In this document: positions 37,321 to 44,922 of the stretch, in pieces
How positions within the stretch are numbered: the first letter of the stretch is position 1
Layout: each line of letters opens with the position of its first letter
Translations under genes and position numbers: made by a program
Assembly: GCF_900454895.1 (NCBI RefSeq)
Contig: NZ_UGTA01000001.1
Location: 62,001-126,000 of the forward strand
Direction of reading: 5' to 3'
DNA: 64,000 nucleotides
Origin: Phocoenobacter uteri
GTDB taxonomy: Bacteria; Pseudomonadota; Gammaproteobacteria; Enterobacterales; Pasteurellaceae
Notes under the pieces: model-generated
What the model was told of the DNA's origin: nothing
Database searches by the model: none
The model's input: only the letters and a program-made list of their open reading frames with translations

Positions 37321-37579
37321 GGCATTATTGATAACAAGTAAGTGTACGAACTGTGATATGTGTGAGCCTGAATGCCCCAACCAGGCAATTTCAATGGGCG
37401 ATGAGATCTATGTGATCGATCCTGTACTTTGTACAGAGTGCGTAGGGCATTATGAAAAACCAACCTGTCAAAAGGTTTGCCCTATTTCAAATTGCATTAA
37501 AAAAGATCCTGACAATGAAGAAACCCAAGAGCAACTGTGGGAACGTTTTGTGATGATCCACCATTTTAATGAAATTTAA
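37319..37579 (+). CDS. yfhL: YfhL family 4Fe-4S dicluster ferredoxin
   Basis: 86-residue small ferredoxin. Cluster I ligands are CTNCDMCEPEC, and the second set is CTECVGHYEKPTCQKVCP with the YfhL-type spacing insertion; the C-terminal tail is about 25 residues. It is an electron carrier of uncertain partner. It starts 28 bases after pssA without a visible Shine-Dalgarno, since the region is an uptake signal. Confidence 0.93.
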   Translation: MALLITSKCTNCDMCEPECPNQAISMGDEIYVIDPVLCTECVGHYEKPTCQKVCPISNCIKKDPDNEETQEQLWERFVMIHHFNEI

Positions 37580-37600
37580 TTTTCATCTAAGGAAAATCAA

Positions 37601-38317
37601 ATGAAGAACAAAAAGATCCTTTCAAGCCTTGCTACACTAGTGGTTGGATTGGGCGTCATGTTATTTTCAAATAAGGATTCGTTATTAGCGAAGTCTTATG
37701 AGAAAACAGGTTCAAAGGCGAATACGACTCAATCTAGTCAGTATTCAAATAAAAATGTGGATTACGACACCGATATGCGTCGTGATAAATATGGGCGACA
37801 TAATGCCTCTGTGGATTATTATATGCTGGCTCTTTCTTGGTCGCCAAGTTTCTGTGAGTCTAAAAGACGTCAAGGTAATTTACCTCGTGGTTTACAATAT
37901 CAGTGTGCTAATCCCCATAAATTTGGTTGGGTCATTCACGGCTTATGGCCACAAAGTCGTTCGGCTCGTCAAATCGATCAGCACCCACGTTTTTGTCAAG
38001 GCGATTTACCGCCTGTTGATGAGCGTATCATTGAAAAATATATGAAAGAAGCACCAGGTAAATCCTTGCTACAAGGCGAATGGGAAAAACACGGTGCTTG
38101 TGCATTTAAACAGCCGCAAGACTATTTTAATATGCAAAAGTCTTTATATAACGATTTAAAATTACCGAATAAAAAATTAAATCGTAAAGCGTTATTCCGT
38201 TGGATGAAAGAGCATAATCCTAAATTAAAATATGTCTATTTAGGGGCGAGCCGTAACGAACTTTATATTTGTTACAACAAAAAATGGCAGCCAATAAGTT
38301 GCCCTAAACACCACTAA
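37601..38317 (+). CDS. rna: ribonuclease I (T2 family)
   Basis: 238 residues with an N-terminal signal or membrane segment (about 8-27), so periplasmic. It has the RNase T2 motifs CAS I (WVIHGLWPQS) and CAS II (GEWEKHGAC) containing the catalytic histidines, and SWSPSFCES with paired cysteines for disulfides. It degrades RNA non-specifically and could supply nucleotides in the host. It lies 21 bases after yfhL. Confidence 0.93.
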   Translation: MKNKKILSSLATLVVGLGVMLFSNKDSLLAKSYEKTGSKANTTQSSQYSNKNVDYDTDMRRDKYGRHNASVDYYMLALSWSPSFCESKRRQGNLPRGLQYQCANPHKFGWVIHGLWPQSRSARQIDQHPRFCQGDLPPVDERIIEKYMKEAPGKSLLQGEWEKHGACAFKQPQDYFNMQKSLYNDLKLPNKKLNRKALFRWMKEHNPKLKYVYLGASRNELYICYNKKWQPISCPKHH

Positions 38318-38348
38318 ATAAAACGTCCTAAACCTGTCGGAATAAAAT

Positions 38349-38396
38349 AATCCCCCCTTATCATCCTTAAATAGTTTGAAGAGGGGGGATTTTTAT
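38349..38396 (+). terminator. terminator after rna
   Basis: Stem AATCCCCCC / GGGGGGATT around a 25-base loop, followed by TTTTA. The G/C core is unusually strong for this AT-rich genome. Confidence 0.85.
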
Positions 38397-38455
38397 TACC
38401 TCAATATCCTAAATAATGTCACAAAATTTTTATTATAGACTTTTAGGAGACGATT

Positions 38456-40855
38456 ATGTCTTTTCAGACTGAATTTAAAACATTATTTGAACAATCCTTA
38501 GCACAATATTGCCAAACTCGTTATCTCACACCACAACAACTTTCAAAAACACAGTGGTATCAATTTATTGCACAGGTTAGTCAACAGGCAATTTTGCAAA
38601 AATCACAAAAAAATAGACCGCTTACGGATGTTCGTCACGTCAACTATTTATCAATGGAATTTTTGGTGGGGCGTTTACTCGGCAACAATTTACAAAATCT
38701 TGAAGTTTATGATTTTATCACTCAACAAGTAAAACAATATGGTGCTGAACTCGTTGATATTTTAGAACAAGAAACCGATCCAGCATTAGGAAATGGCGGG
38801 CTAGGACGTTTAGCTGCTTGTTACTTAGATTCAATGGCAAGCCTTGCACAACCAGCAACAGGCTATGGTTTACATTATCAATATGGCTTATTCAAACAAT
38901 CTTTTTCTGAGCAAGGTAAACAAAAAGAGCAAGGTGACGCGTGGGGGCGTGATTTTTATCCGCAACAACAGCACCATTTAGATTTTACCCAGCAAGTGGG
39001 CTTTGGCGGAGAAGTGAAGCTGATTTCTCATGATAAATATGCGTGGAAGCCAGAATGGATCGTTAATGGCGAGGCTTTTGATTTAGCTGTTGTGGGCTAT
39101 AAAGGGATTCAACAGCCATTACGCTTATGGCAAGGATACAGTGAAACGAGCTTTGACCTAAGCAAATTTGATGAAGGGGAATATCTCTTTGCGGAAGAAA
39201 AAGTAATTGACGCGTCAAAACTTACCAAAGTGTTGTACCCAAATGATAACCACCAAAACGGTAAGGCATTACGCTTAATGCAACAATATTTCCACTGTGC
39301 TTGCTCTGTGGCGGATATTATCAAGCGTCATTTAGCACAAGGGCGTAAATTAGAACAATTAGCTGAATATGAAGTGATCCAACTTAACGATACCCACCCA
39401 GCGATTGCGATCCCAGAGTTAATGCGTGTTCTATTAGATGATTACGATTTTTCTTGGCAACAAGCGTGGCAAATTTGTAGCCAAACCTTCGCTTACACTA
39501 ACCACACTTTATTACCAGAAGCACTGGAACAGTGGGATCAAAATCTCTTGGCGAGTTTATTACCACGTCATTTTATGATTATTGACCGTATCAATAACGA
39601 GTTATATCACCAAGTGAAAGCCCATTTTAGTGATGAGGAATTTTCAGATATATGGCAACAAACAGCGGTACTTTTTGGCTACCGTGTCAGAATGGCAAAT
39701 CTTTGTGTAGTAGGATCTTTTGCAGTGAATGGTGTTGCAAAAATTCACTCAGATCTTGTGGTTAGCGATCTTTTCCCTGCTTATGCACGCTTATTTAAAG
39801 ATCGTTTTTATAATGTGACAAACGGAATTACACCACGTCGTTGGATCCGTCAAGCAAATCCACAATTAAGTGCGTTACTGGATAAACATATTAAAGGCGA
39901 TTGGACGAAAGATTTATCCTTATTACAACAAATTGAAAAATTTGCAAAAAATGAAAAATTTCAGACCGCTTATGCACAAATAAAACAAGCAAATAAACAA
40001 CGTTTAGCGGATAAAATCAAGCAAGAATTAGGCTTAGAGGTGGATACACAAGCAATTTTTGATGTGCAAATTAAGCGTTTTCACGAATATAAACGCCAGC
40101 AACTTAACCTGTTAAATATCATTGCGACCTATCAAGAATTAAAGGCAAATCCAAATCAAGATGTTGTGCCACGTGTATTTATTTTTGCAGGTAAAGCCGC
40201 TCCAGGTTATTTTATGGCGAAACAAATTATTCACGCCATTAACTGTGTCGCTGATGTGATCAATAATGATCCTGATATGAAAGGTAAATTGCAGGTTGTC
40301 TTCTTACCTGATTATCGTGTAAGCCTTGCGGAAATCATCATTCCAGCAGCCGATGTGTCAGAGCAGATTTCTCTTGCGGGGAAAGAAGCCTCAGGCACAG
40401 GGAATATGAAACTTGCGTTAAATGGGGCGATCACCTTAGGCACATTAGACGGTGCAAATGTGGAAATTGCTGACTACGTGGGCAATGAAAATGTGATTAT
40501 TTTTGGGCATACGGTTGAGAGTATCAAGCAAGAATTAAAAGCAGGTTATGAGCCAATGAGATATTATCAACAGGATAAAGTTTTAGCTCAAGCGATTGAT
40601 TCTCTTGCCAATGGCACTTTCTCAAAAGGCGACACCACGACCTTTGAAATGCTAGTAAAAGAGCTATTAACAAAAGACAGCTTCTGTACTTTGGCGGATT
40701 TTGCAAGCTATCGTCAAGCTCAACAAAAAATTGCAAATTTCTATCAAAATCGTACCGCTTGGATCGAAGCCACGATTTTAAATACTGCAAGATTGGGGGC
40801 ATTTAGCTCGGATCGTTCAATTAAGGATTACCAAACGCAGATTTGGAAAAAATAA
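38456..40855 (+). CDS. malP: maltodextrin phosphorylase
   Basis: 799 residues (E. coli MalP about 797). Glycogen phosphorylase family, with RHVNYLSMEFLVGRLLGNN, DPALGNGGLGRLAAC, and the PLP-lysine region EASGTGNMKLALNGA. It releases glucose 1-phosphate from maltodextrins. MalP is preferred over GlgP by length and close agreement with MalP stretches such as VLYPNDNH and the C-terminal FSSDRSIKDYQTQIW. malT lies 15 kb away in this window; malQ is not present. Three uptake signals lie in the coding region. Confidence 0.92.
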   Translation: MSFQTEFKTLFEQSLAQYCQTRYLTPQQLSKTQWYQFIAQVSQQAILQKSQKNRPLTDVRHVNYLSMEFLVGRLLGNNLQNLEVYDFITQQVKQYGAELVDILEQETDPALGNGGLGRLAACYLDSMASLAQPATGYGLHYQYGLFKQSFSEQGKQKEQGDAWGRDFYPQQQHHLDFTQQVGFGGEVKLISHDKYAWKPEWIVNGEAFDLAVVGYKGIQQPLRLWQGYSETSFDLSKFDEGEYLFAEEKVIDASKLTKVLYPNDNHQNGKALRLMQQYFHCACSVADIIKRHLAQGRKLEQLAEYEVIQLNDTHPAIAIPELMRVLLDDYDFSWQQAWQICSQTFAYTNHTLLPEALEQWDQNLLASLLPRHFMIIDRINNELYHQVKAHFSDEEFSDIWQQTAVLFGYRVRMANLCVVGSFAVNGVAKIHSDLVVSDLFPAYARLFKDRFYNVTNGITPRRWIRQANPQLSALLDKHIKGDWTKDLSLLQQIEKFAKNEKFQTAYAQIKQANKQRLADKIKQELGLEVDTQAIFDVQIKRFHEYKRQQLNLLNIIATYQELKANPNQDVVPRVFIFAGKAAPGYFMAKQIIHAINCVADVINNDPDMKGKLQVVFLPDYRVSLAEIIIPAADVSEQISLAGKEASGTGNMKLALNGAITLGTLDGANVEIADYVGNENVIIFGHTVESIKQELKAGYEPMRYYQQDKVLAQAIDSLANGTFSKGDTTTFEMLVKELLTKDSFCTLADFASYRQAQQKIANFYQNRTAWIEATILNTARLGAFSSDRSIKDYQTQIWKK

Positions 40856-40879
40856 TTTTTAGTGTGAGTTGTTATTTTG

Positions 40880-40925
40880 GGTAAGTGATTTTTGTTATAT
40901 ATACAGAATTCACTTACCTTTTTTA
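40880..40925 (+). terminator. terminator after malP
   Basis: Stem GGTAAGTGA / TCACTTACC with a 21-base AT loop, then a run of T. The long loop makes it weaker than others here. Confidence 0.75.
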
Positions 40926-40980
40926 TTTTTAATTGATAGAAAAAAGCTATTTATTTTATAGGTACGAAAGGTGTTTTTTA

Positions 40981-40994
40981 TTAACATAGATCAA
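40981..40994 (+). promoter_or_regulatory. FNR-like site before the peroxidase gene
   Basis: TTAACATAGATCAA resembles the FNR consensus TTGATNNNNATCAA: the right half is perfect and the left half has two changes. It is about 62-75 bases before the peroxidase ATG. Anaerobic control fits tri-haem peroxidases of the family. Confidence 0.55.
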
Positions 40995-41055
40995 ACATAG
41001 AATTGTAATATAAATGTTAAAATAAAAAATCTATCAATAAAACAGAGGATTACCT

Positions 41056-42459
41056 ATGAAAACAAAATTATTTTTTTCGGCAATTGCCGTTGGGGTGGCT
41101 ACATTTTTAGGCACAGTGGGCTATGTTCACGTTTTTGACAAAGAACAAGCAGAAACATTGATTACAAAAGCAGATTTATCCGATGAATCTCGTCAAGTAA
41201 TGAAAGTTTTTTATGATAACGGCTGTCAATATTGCCATACATCAAATGCAGAATTACCATTTTATTCATCGCTTCCAGTTGTGGGGAAAATGATGAGCGA
41301 TGATGTCAAAAATGGTACTCGTGTATTTATGCTAAACAATATTTTAGACGGAATGAAAGATCCATCTAAATTATCAGAAGTAAGTTTAGCAAAATTAGAA
41401 CGTGTGTTAATTAACAATGAAATGCCCATCACTGCATTTAAGCATGTTCACTGGGGTTCTGGTCCTGATGATCGAGAAAAAGCAACAGTTTTAAATTGGA
41501 TCCATAAAGCTCGCCAAGAAAATTTCTTACCAAAAGAGACGGAAGGGACAGATGCAACTCGCTTAGTACAACCTATTCCAAATGCATTAAAAACTGATCC
41601 ACTAAAAGTAGCATTAGGGGATAAATTGTATCACGATGGACGTTTATCGGGCGATGGTACAATCCAGTGTCATACTTGCCACCAATTAGGCAATGGCGGG
41701 GTTGATGGCTTAACCACATCAACAGGTATTAAAGGACAAAAAGGTGGAATTAACGCACCAACTGTTTATAACGCCGCGTTTAACTTCTTACAATTTTGGG
41801 ATGGTCGAGCTAAAGATCTAGCTGCACAAGCAGGTGGTCCACCACTAAATCCGATTGAAATGGGTTCTAAACATTGGCAAGAAATTGTTTCTAAATTAGA
41901 AAATGATGAAGCCTTTAAACAGCAATTCTTAATGGTTTATCCTGAAATTAACGATCAAACGATTACGAATGCAATCGCTGAATTTGAGAAAACTTTAATT
42001 ACCCCAGACAGTGCTTTTGACCTTTATTTGAAAGGTGATGAAAACGCTCTAACGGCATCACAGTTAAAAGGTTATCAATTATTTAAAGAAAATAAATGTG
42101 ATACTTGCCATACTGGAGTTGCAATGGGGGGACAATCTTTTGAATATATGGGCTTGTATGATGATTACTTTGCAGCAAGAGGCACACCTTTAACAGATGC
42201 AGATAAAGGGCGTTTTGCACAAACCCAAGATCCTGCAGATATGCACAAATTCAAAGTACCAACTTTGCGTAATGTGGCGTTAACAGCCCCTTATATGCAC
42301 GATGGTAGTGTGAAAGATTTGAAAGAAGCGGTAAAAGTGATGCTACATTATCAATCTGGTAAAGATCTTTCAGAGCAAGACGTTGCTGATTTAACTTCTT
42401 TCCTAGAAAGTTTAACAGGGAAGTACAAAGGAAAAATCTTAACCAAAGAAACAAAATAA
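41056..42459 (+). CDS. ccp: tri-haem cytochrome c peroxidase (YhjA/quinol peroxidase type)
   Basis: 467 residues with an uncleaved-looking N-terminal membrane helix (about 5-25). It has three haem-c motifs: CQYCH near residue 57, CHTCH near 204 and CDTCH near 348. Classical bacterial di-haem peroxidases have two. The extra N-terminal haem marks the E. coli YhjA / Aggregatibacter quinol peroxidase class, which takes electrons from the quinol pool to reduce hydrogen peroxide in the periplasm. It is monocistronic between two terminators. Confidence 0.92.
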   Translation: MKTKLFFSAIAVGVATFLGTVGYVHVFDKEQAETLITKADLSDESRQVMKVFYDNGCQYCHTSNAELPFYSSLPVVGKMMSDDVKNGTRVFMLNNILDGMKDPSKLSEVSLAKLERVLINNEMPITAFKHVHWGSGPDDREKATVLNWIHKARQENFLPKETEGTDATRLVQPIPNALKTDPLKVALGDKLYHDGRLSGDGTIQCHTCHQLGNGGVDGLTTSTGIKGQKGGINAPTVYNAAFNFLQFWDGRAKDLAAQAGGPPLNPIEMGSKHWQEIVSKLENDEAFKQQFLMVYPEINDQTITNAIAEFEKTLITPDSAFDLYLKGDENALTASQLKGYQLFKENKCDTCHTGVAMGGQSFEYMGLYDDYFAARGTPLTDADKGRFAQTQDPADMHKFKVPTLRNVALTAPYMHDGSVKDLKEAVKVMLHYQSGKDLSEQDVADLTSFLESLTGKYKGKILTKETK

Positions 42460-42480
42460 TTTAATTTTTCTTTTAGAATA

Positions 42481-42512
42481 AAAGACTTAGCTGAAAGGCT
42501 AAGTCTTTTTTT
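42481..42512 (+). terminator. terminator after peroxidase gene
   Basis: Perfect 11-bp stem AAAGACTTAGC / GCTAAGTCTTT with a six-base loop, and a T-run continuing from the stem. Confidence 0.95.
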
Positions 42513-42581
42513 ATGCTTTTTTATTATTTGGTTGTATGTGGTTTACTTAAAATTTGAAATAGCTCACAAATTAAGATTTAT

Positions 42582-42603
42582 TTTTGTGATGATAGTCACA
42601 TAT
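42582..42603 (+). promoter_or_regulatory. CRP site before afuA
   Basis: TGTGA-TGATAG-TCACA: both half-sites match the CRP consensus perfectly (TGTGA N6 TCACA). It lies about 135 bases before the first afuA and is of the ordinary CRP-N type, in contrast to the CRP-S site of the com operon. It implies catabolite control of the sugar-phosphate importer. Confidence 0.88.
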
Positions 42604-42737
42604 TTACACAATTCTGGTTCAAATTAGAATCAAATGTCAGTAAAGTGATAGAAAACATTTTGTTTTTTTATGCTCAATTATTTTCGTTTTTGAAGTGAAA
42701 TAATTGATTTCTTATATAAAAAAGAAAGAGGTTTGCA

Positions 42738-43778
42738 ATGAAAAGTTCAAAATTTCAATTACTTAAAACTGTATCTGCGATTGCGTTAGGTTTAGCTGTT
42801 TATAACACAGCTTCTGCAAAAGGGCGTTTGACGGTTTATTGTAGTGCAACAAATGCAATGTGTGAAAATGCCGTAAAAAGTTTTGGTGAAAAATATGATG
42901 TAAAAACATCTTTTATTCGTAATGGTTCAGGAAGTACCTTTGCAAAAGTAAAAGCAGAAGAAAGTAATCCACAAGCAGATGTATGGTATGGCGGAACATT
43001 TGATCCACAATCCCAAGCGGGGGAAATTGGTTTATTAGAACCTTATAAATCAAAAAATATTGATCAAATTGAAGAGCGTTTCCGTGATCCAGGTAAGAAA
43101 AAAGGACATTATACCTCTGCAATTTATATGGGAATTTTGGGCTTTGGGGTAAACCTTGATCGCCTTGAAAAACTCGGTATCAAAGAAGTACCACAATGTT
43201 GGAATGATTTATTAAAACCTGAATTTAAACAAGAAATTCAAGTTGCTGACCCACAAAGTTCAGGTACAGCTTATACAGCGATTGCAACATTCGTTCAATT
43301 ATGGGGTGAAAAGAAAGCATTTGAATACTTCAAACAATTACACCCAAATATTTCTCAATATACAAAATCAGGTGTAACCCCTTCTCGCAATGCTGCTCGT
43401 GGTGAAACAGCAGTTGGTATCGGCTTCTTGCACGATTATATGCTAGAAAAAAGTAAAGGTGCAAACTTAAAATTAGTTGTACCTTGTGAAGGAACGGGTT
43501 ATGAACTTGGCGGTGTAAGTATTATTAAAGGCGCTAGAAATTTAGACAATGCAAAATTATTTGTTGATTGGGCATTATCTAAAGAAGGGCAAGAATCAGC
43601 GTGGCAAAAAGGGCAATCTTTACAGATTTTAACCAATACTACAGCTCAACAACACCCAACTGCGCCGAATCCTAATGAGTTAAAATTGATCAATTATGAT
43701 TTTGAAAAATATGGTTCTTCTGATGAAAGAAAACGTTTAATTGATAAATGGATCAATGACGTAAAATTAGCTAAATAA
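42738..43778 (+). CDS. afuA: hexose-phosphate ABC transporter binding protein AfuA (copy 1)
   Basis: 346 residues. The signal peptide ends near NTASA, cleaved at about residue 27. AfuA was first named as an iron-binding protein, but in A. pleuropneumoniae it has been shown to bind hexose phosphates. The ligand-site residues I recall from that structure (His205, Asp206 and Glu229 of the mature protein) are at the expected places here: His232, Asp233 and Glu256 of the precursor. A second paralogue follows 18 bases downstream. AAAGAGG ribosome site. Confidence 0.93.
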   Translation: MKSSKFQLLKTVSAIALGLAVYNTASAKGRLTVYCSATNAMCENAVKSFGEKYDVKTSFIRNGSGSTFAKVKAEESNPQADVWYGGTFDPQSQAGEIGLLEPYKSKNIDQIEERFRDPGKKKGHYTSAIYMGILGFGVNLDRLEKLGIKEVPQCWNDLLKPEFKQEIQVADPQSSGTAYTAIATFVQLWGEKKAFEYFKQLHPNISQYTKSGVTPSRNAARGETAVGIGFLHDYMLEKSKGANLKLVVPCEGTGYELGGVSIIKGARNLDNAKLFVDWALSKEGQESAWQKGQSLQILTNTTAQQHPTAPNPNELKLINYDFEKYGSSDERKRLIDKWINDVKLAK

Positions 43779-43796
43779 TTTTTCTTAGAGGATAAT

Positions 43797-44837
43797 ATGA
43801 TGAAAAAATTTCAAACAAAATTGACGGCAGCTGGATTGCTTATTTCAGGTTTATTAGTAACGGATATGGCAATGGCATCTGGGCGTTTAACGGTTTATTG
43901 CAGTGCAAGAAATACAGTCTGTGAGCAACAAGTTAAAACTTTCCAAGAAAAATTTGGCGTTAAAACTGCTTTTATTCGTAATAGTTCGGGAACAACCCTC
44001 GCAAAATTAGAAGCAGAAAAAGCAAATCCACAAGGTGATGTTTGGTATGGCGGCACATTTGATACCCATTCACAAGCAGCGGAGAAAGGCTTATTAAAAC
44101 AGTATAAATCTAAATATTTAGATGATGTAATGCCGAAATTTAAAGATCCCGGTAAATTAAAAGGCAATTATAGTTCTGTGGTTTATATGGGCGTGTTAGG
44201 TTTTGGCGTAAACACCGAGCGTTTAAAACAGCTTGGTATTAAAGAAATGCCAAAATGTTGGAAAGACTTAACAGATCCTCGTTTAAAAGGTGAAATTCAA
44301 GTGGCGGACGCACAAAGTTCAGGAACAGCATATACGGCTTTGGCAACTTTCGTTCAACTTTGGGGTGAAGATAAAGCCTTTGATTATATGAAAGCGTTAC
44401 ACAAAAATATCTCGCAATACACCAAATCAGGTACCGCACCTTCAAAAAATATCGCACGTAATGAAACTACTATTGGTATCGGTTTCTTACAAAACTATTC
44501 TTTTGAACGTGAAAAAGGCGCGCCGATCGAAGTGATTGTGCCTTGTGAAGGAACTGGATATGAGCTAGGTGGTGTGAGTTTAATCAAAAATGCTCGCAAT
44601 GAAGACAATGCGAAGTTATTTATTGATTGGGTGATGTCACAAGAGTCGCAAGAGTCATTATGGAAAGATACGGCAGATCATCATATTTTAACCAATGTGA
44701 AAGCAAAAGCCTCTCCATTTGCACTTACGCCAGCTGAACTGAATTTAATTGATTATGATTTCAGTAAATATGGTTCAGAAAAATTACGTGCTCGCTTAAT
44801 TGAAAAATGGTTAAATGAAGTAAAATTAGCTAAATAA
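43797..44837 (+). CDS. AfuA-like binding protein (copy 2, altered ligand site)
   Basis: 346 residues, aligning with the upstream AfuA without gaps over most of its length (RLTVYCSA, DVWYGGTFD, IQVADAQSSGTAYTA, PCEGTGYELGGVS). The signal peptide ends near MAMA. At the positions of AfuA His232-Asp233 it has Gln232-Asn233, while Glu256 is kept. It is probably a gene duplicate with changed sugar-phosphate specificity or a different anomer preference. It shares the operon and presumably the AfuB/AfuC transporter. The start may be either of two adjacent ATGs (43797 or 43800). Confidence 0.9.
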   Translation: MMKKFQTKLTAAGLLISGLLVTDMAMASGRLTVYCSARNTVCEQQVKTFQEKFGVKTAFIRNSSGTTLAKLEAEKANPQGDVWYGGTFDTHSQAAEKGLLKQYKSKYLDDVMPKFKDPGKLKGNYSSVVYMGVLGFGVNTERLKQLGIKEMPKCWKDLTDPRLKGEIQVADAQSSGTAYTALATFVQLWGEDKAFDYMKALHKNISQYTKSGTAPSKNIARNETTIGIGFLQNYSFEREKGAPIEVIVPCEGTGYELGGVSLIKNARNEDNAKLFIDWVMSQESQESLWKDTADHHILTNVKAKASPFALTPAELNLIDYDFSKYGSEKLRARLIEKWLNEVKLAK

Positions 44838-44852
44838 TTGACCGCTTAAACA

Positions 44853-44891
44853 TTTCACCACCCTATTTAAGCCTTAAATAAGGTGGTGAAA
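44853..44891 (+). promoter_or_regulatory. intercistronic hairpin between afuA copies and afuB
   Basis: Long hairpin: TTTCACCACC pairs with GGTGGTGAAA, then one C-A mismatch, then TATTTAA with TTAAATA around a GCC loop. There is no T-run after it (AATAACCC). It would stabilise the 3' end of the binding-protein message or attenuate into afuB, as in other ABC operons where binding protein is made in excess. Confidence 0.75.
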
Positions 44892-44922
44892 ATAACCCAT
44901 TTATAATTAAAAAAATAATATT

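Noticed and set aside
42600..44840. afuA genes as iron-binding proteins (original naming)
   Set aside because: The His-Asp-Glu sugar-phosphate residues are present in copy 1, and later work on A. pleuropneumoniae AfuA supports hexose phosphates; no Fur box is seen, whereas a CRP site is.
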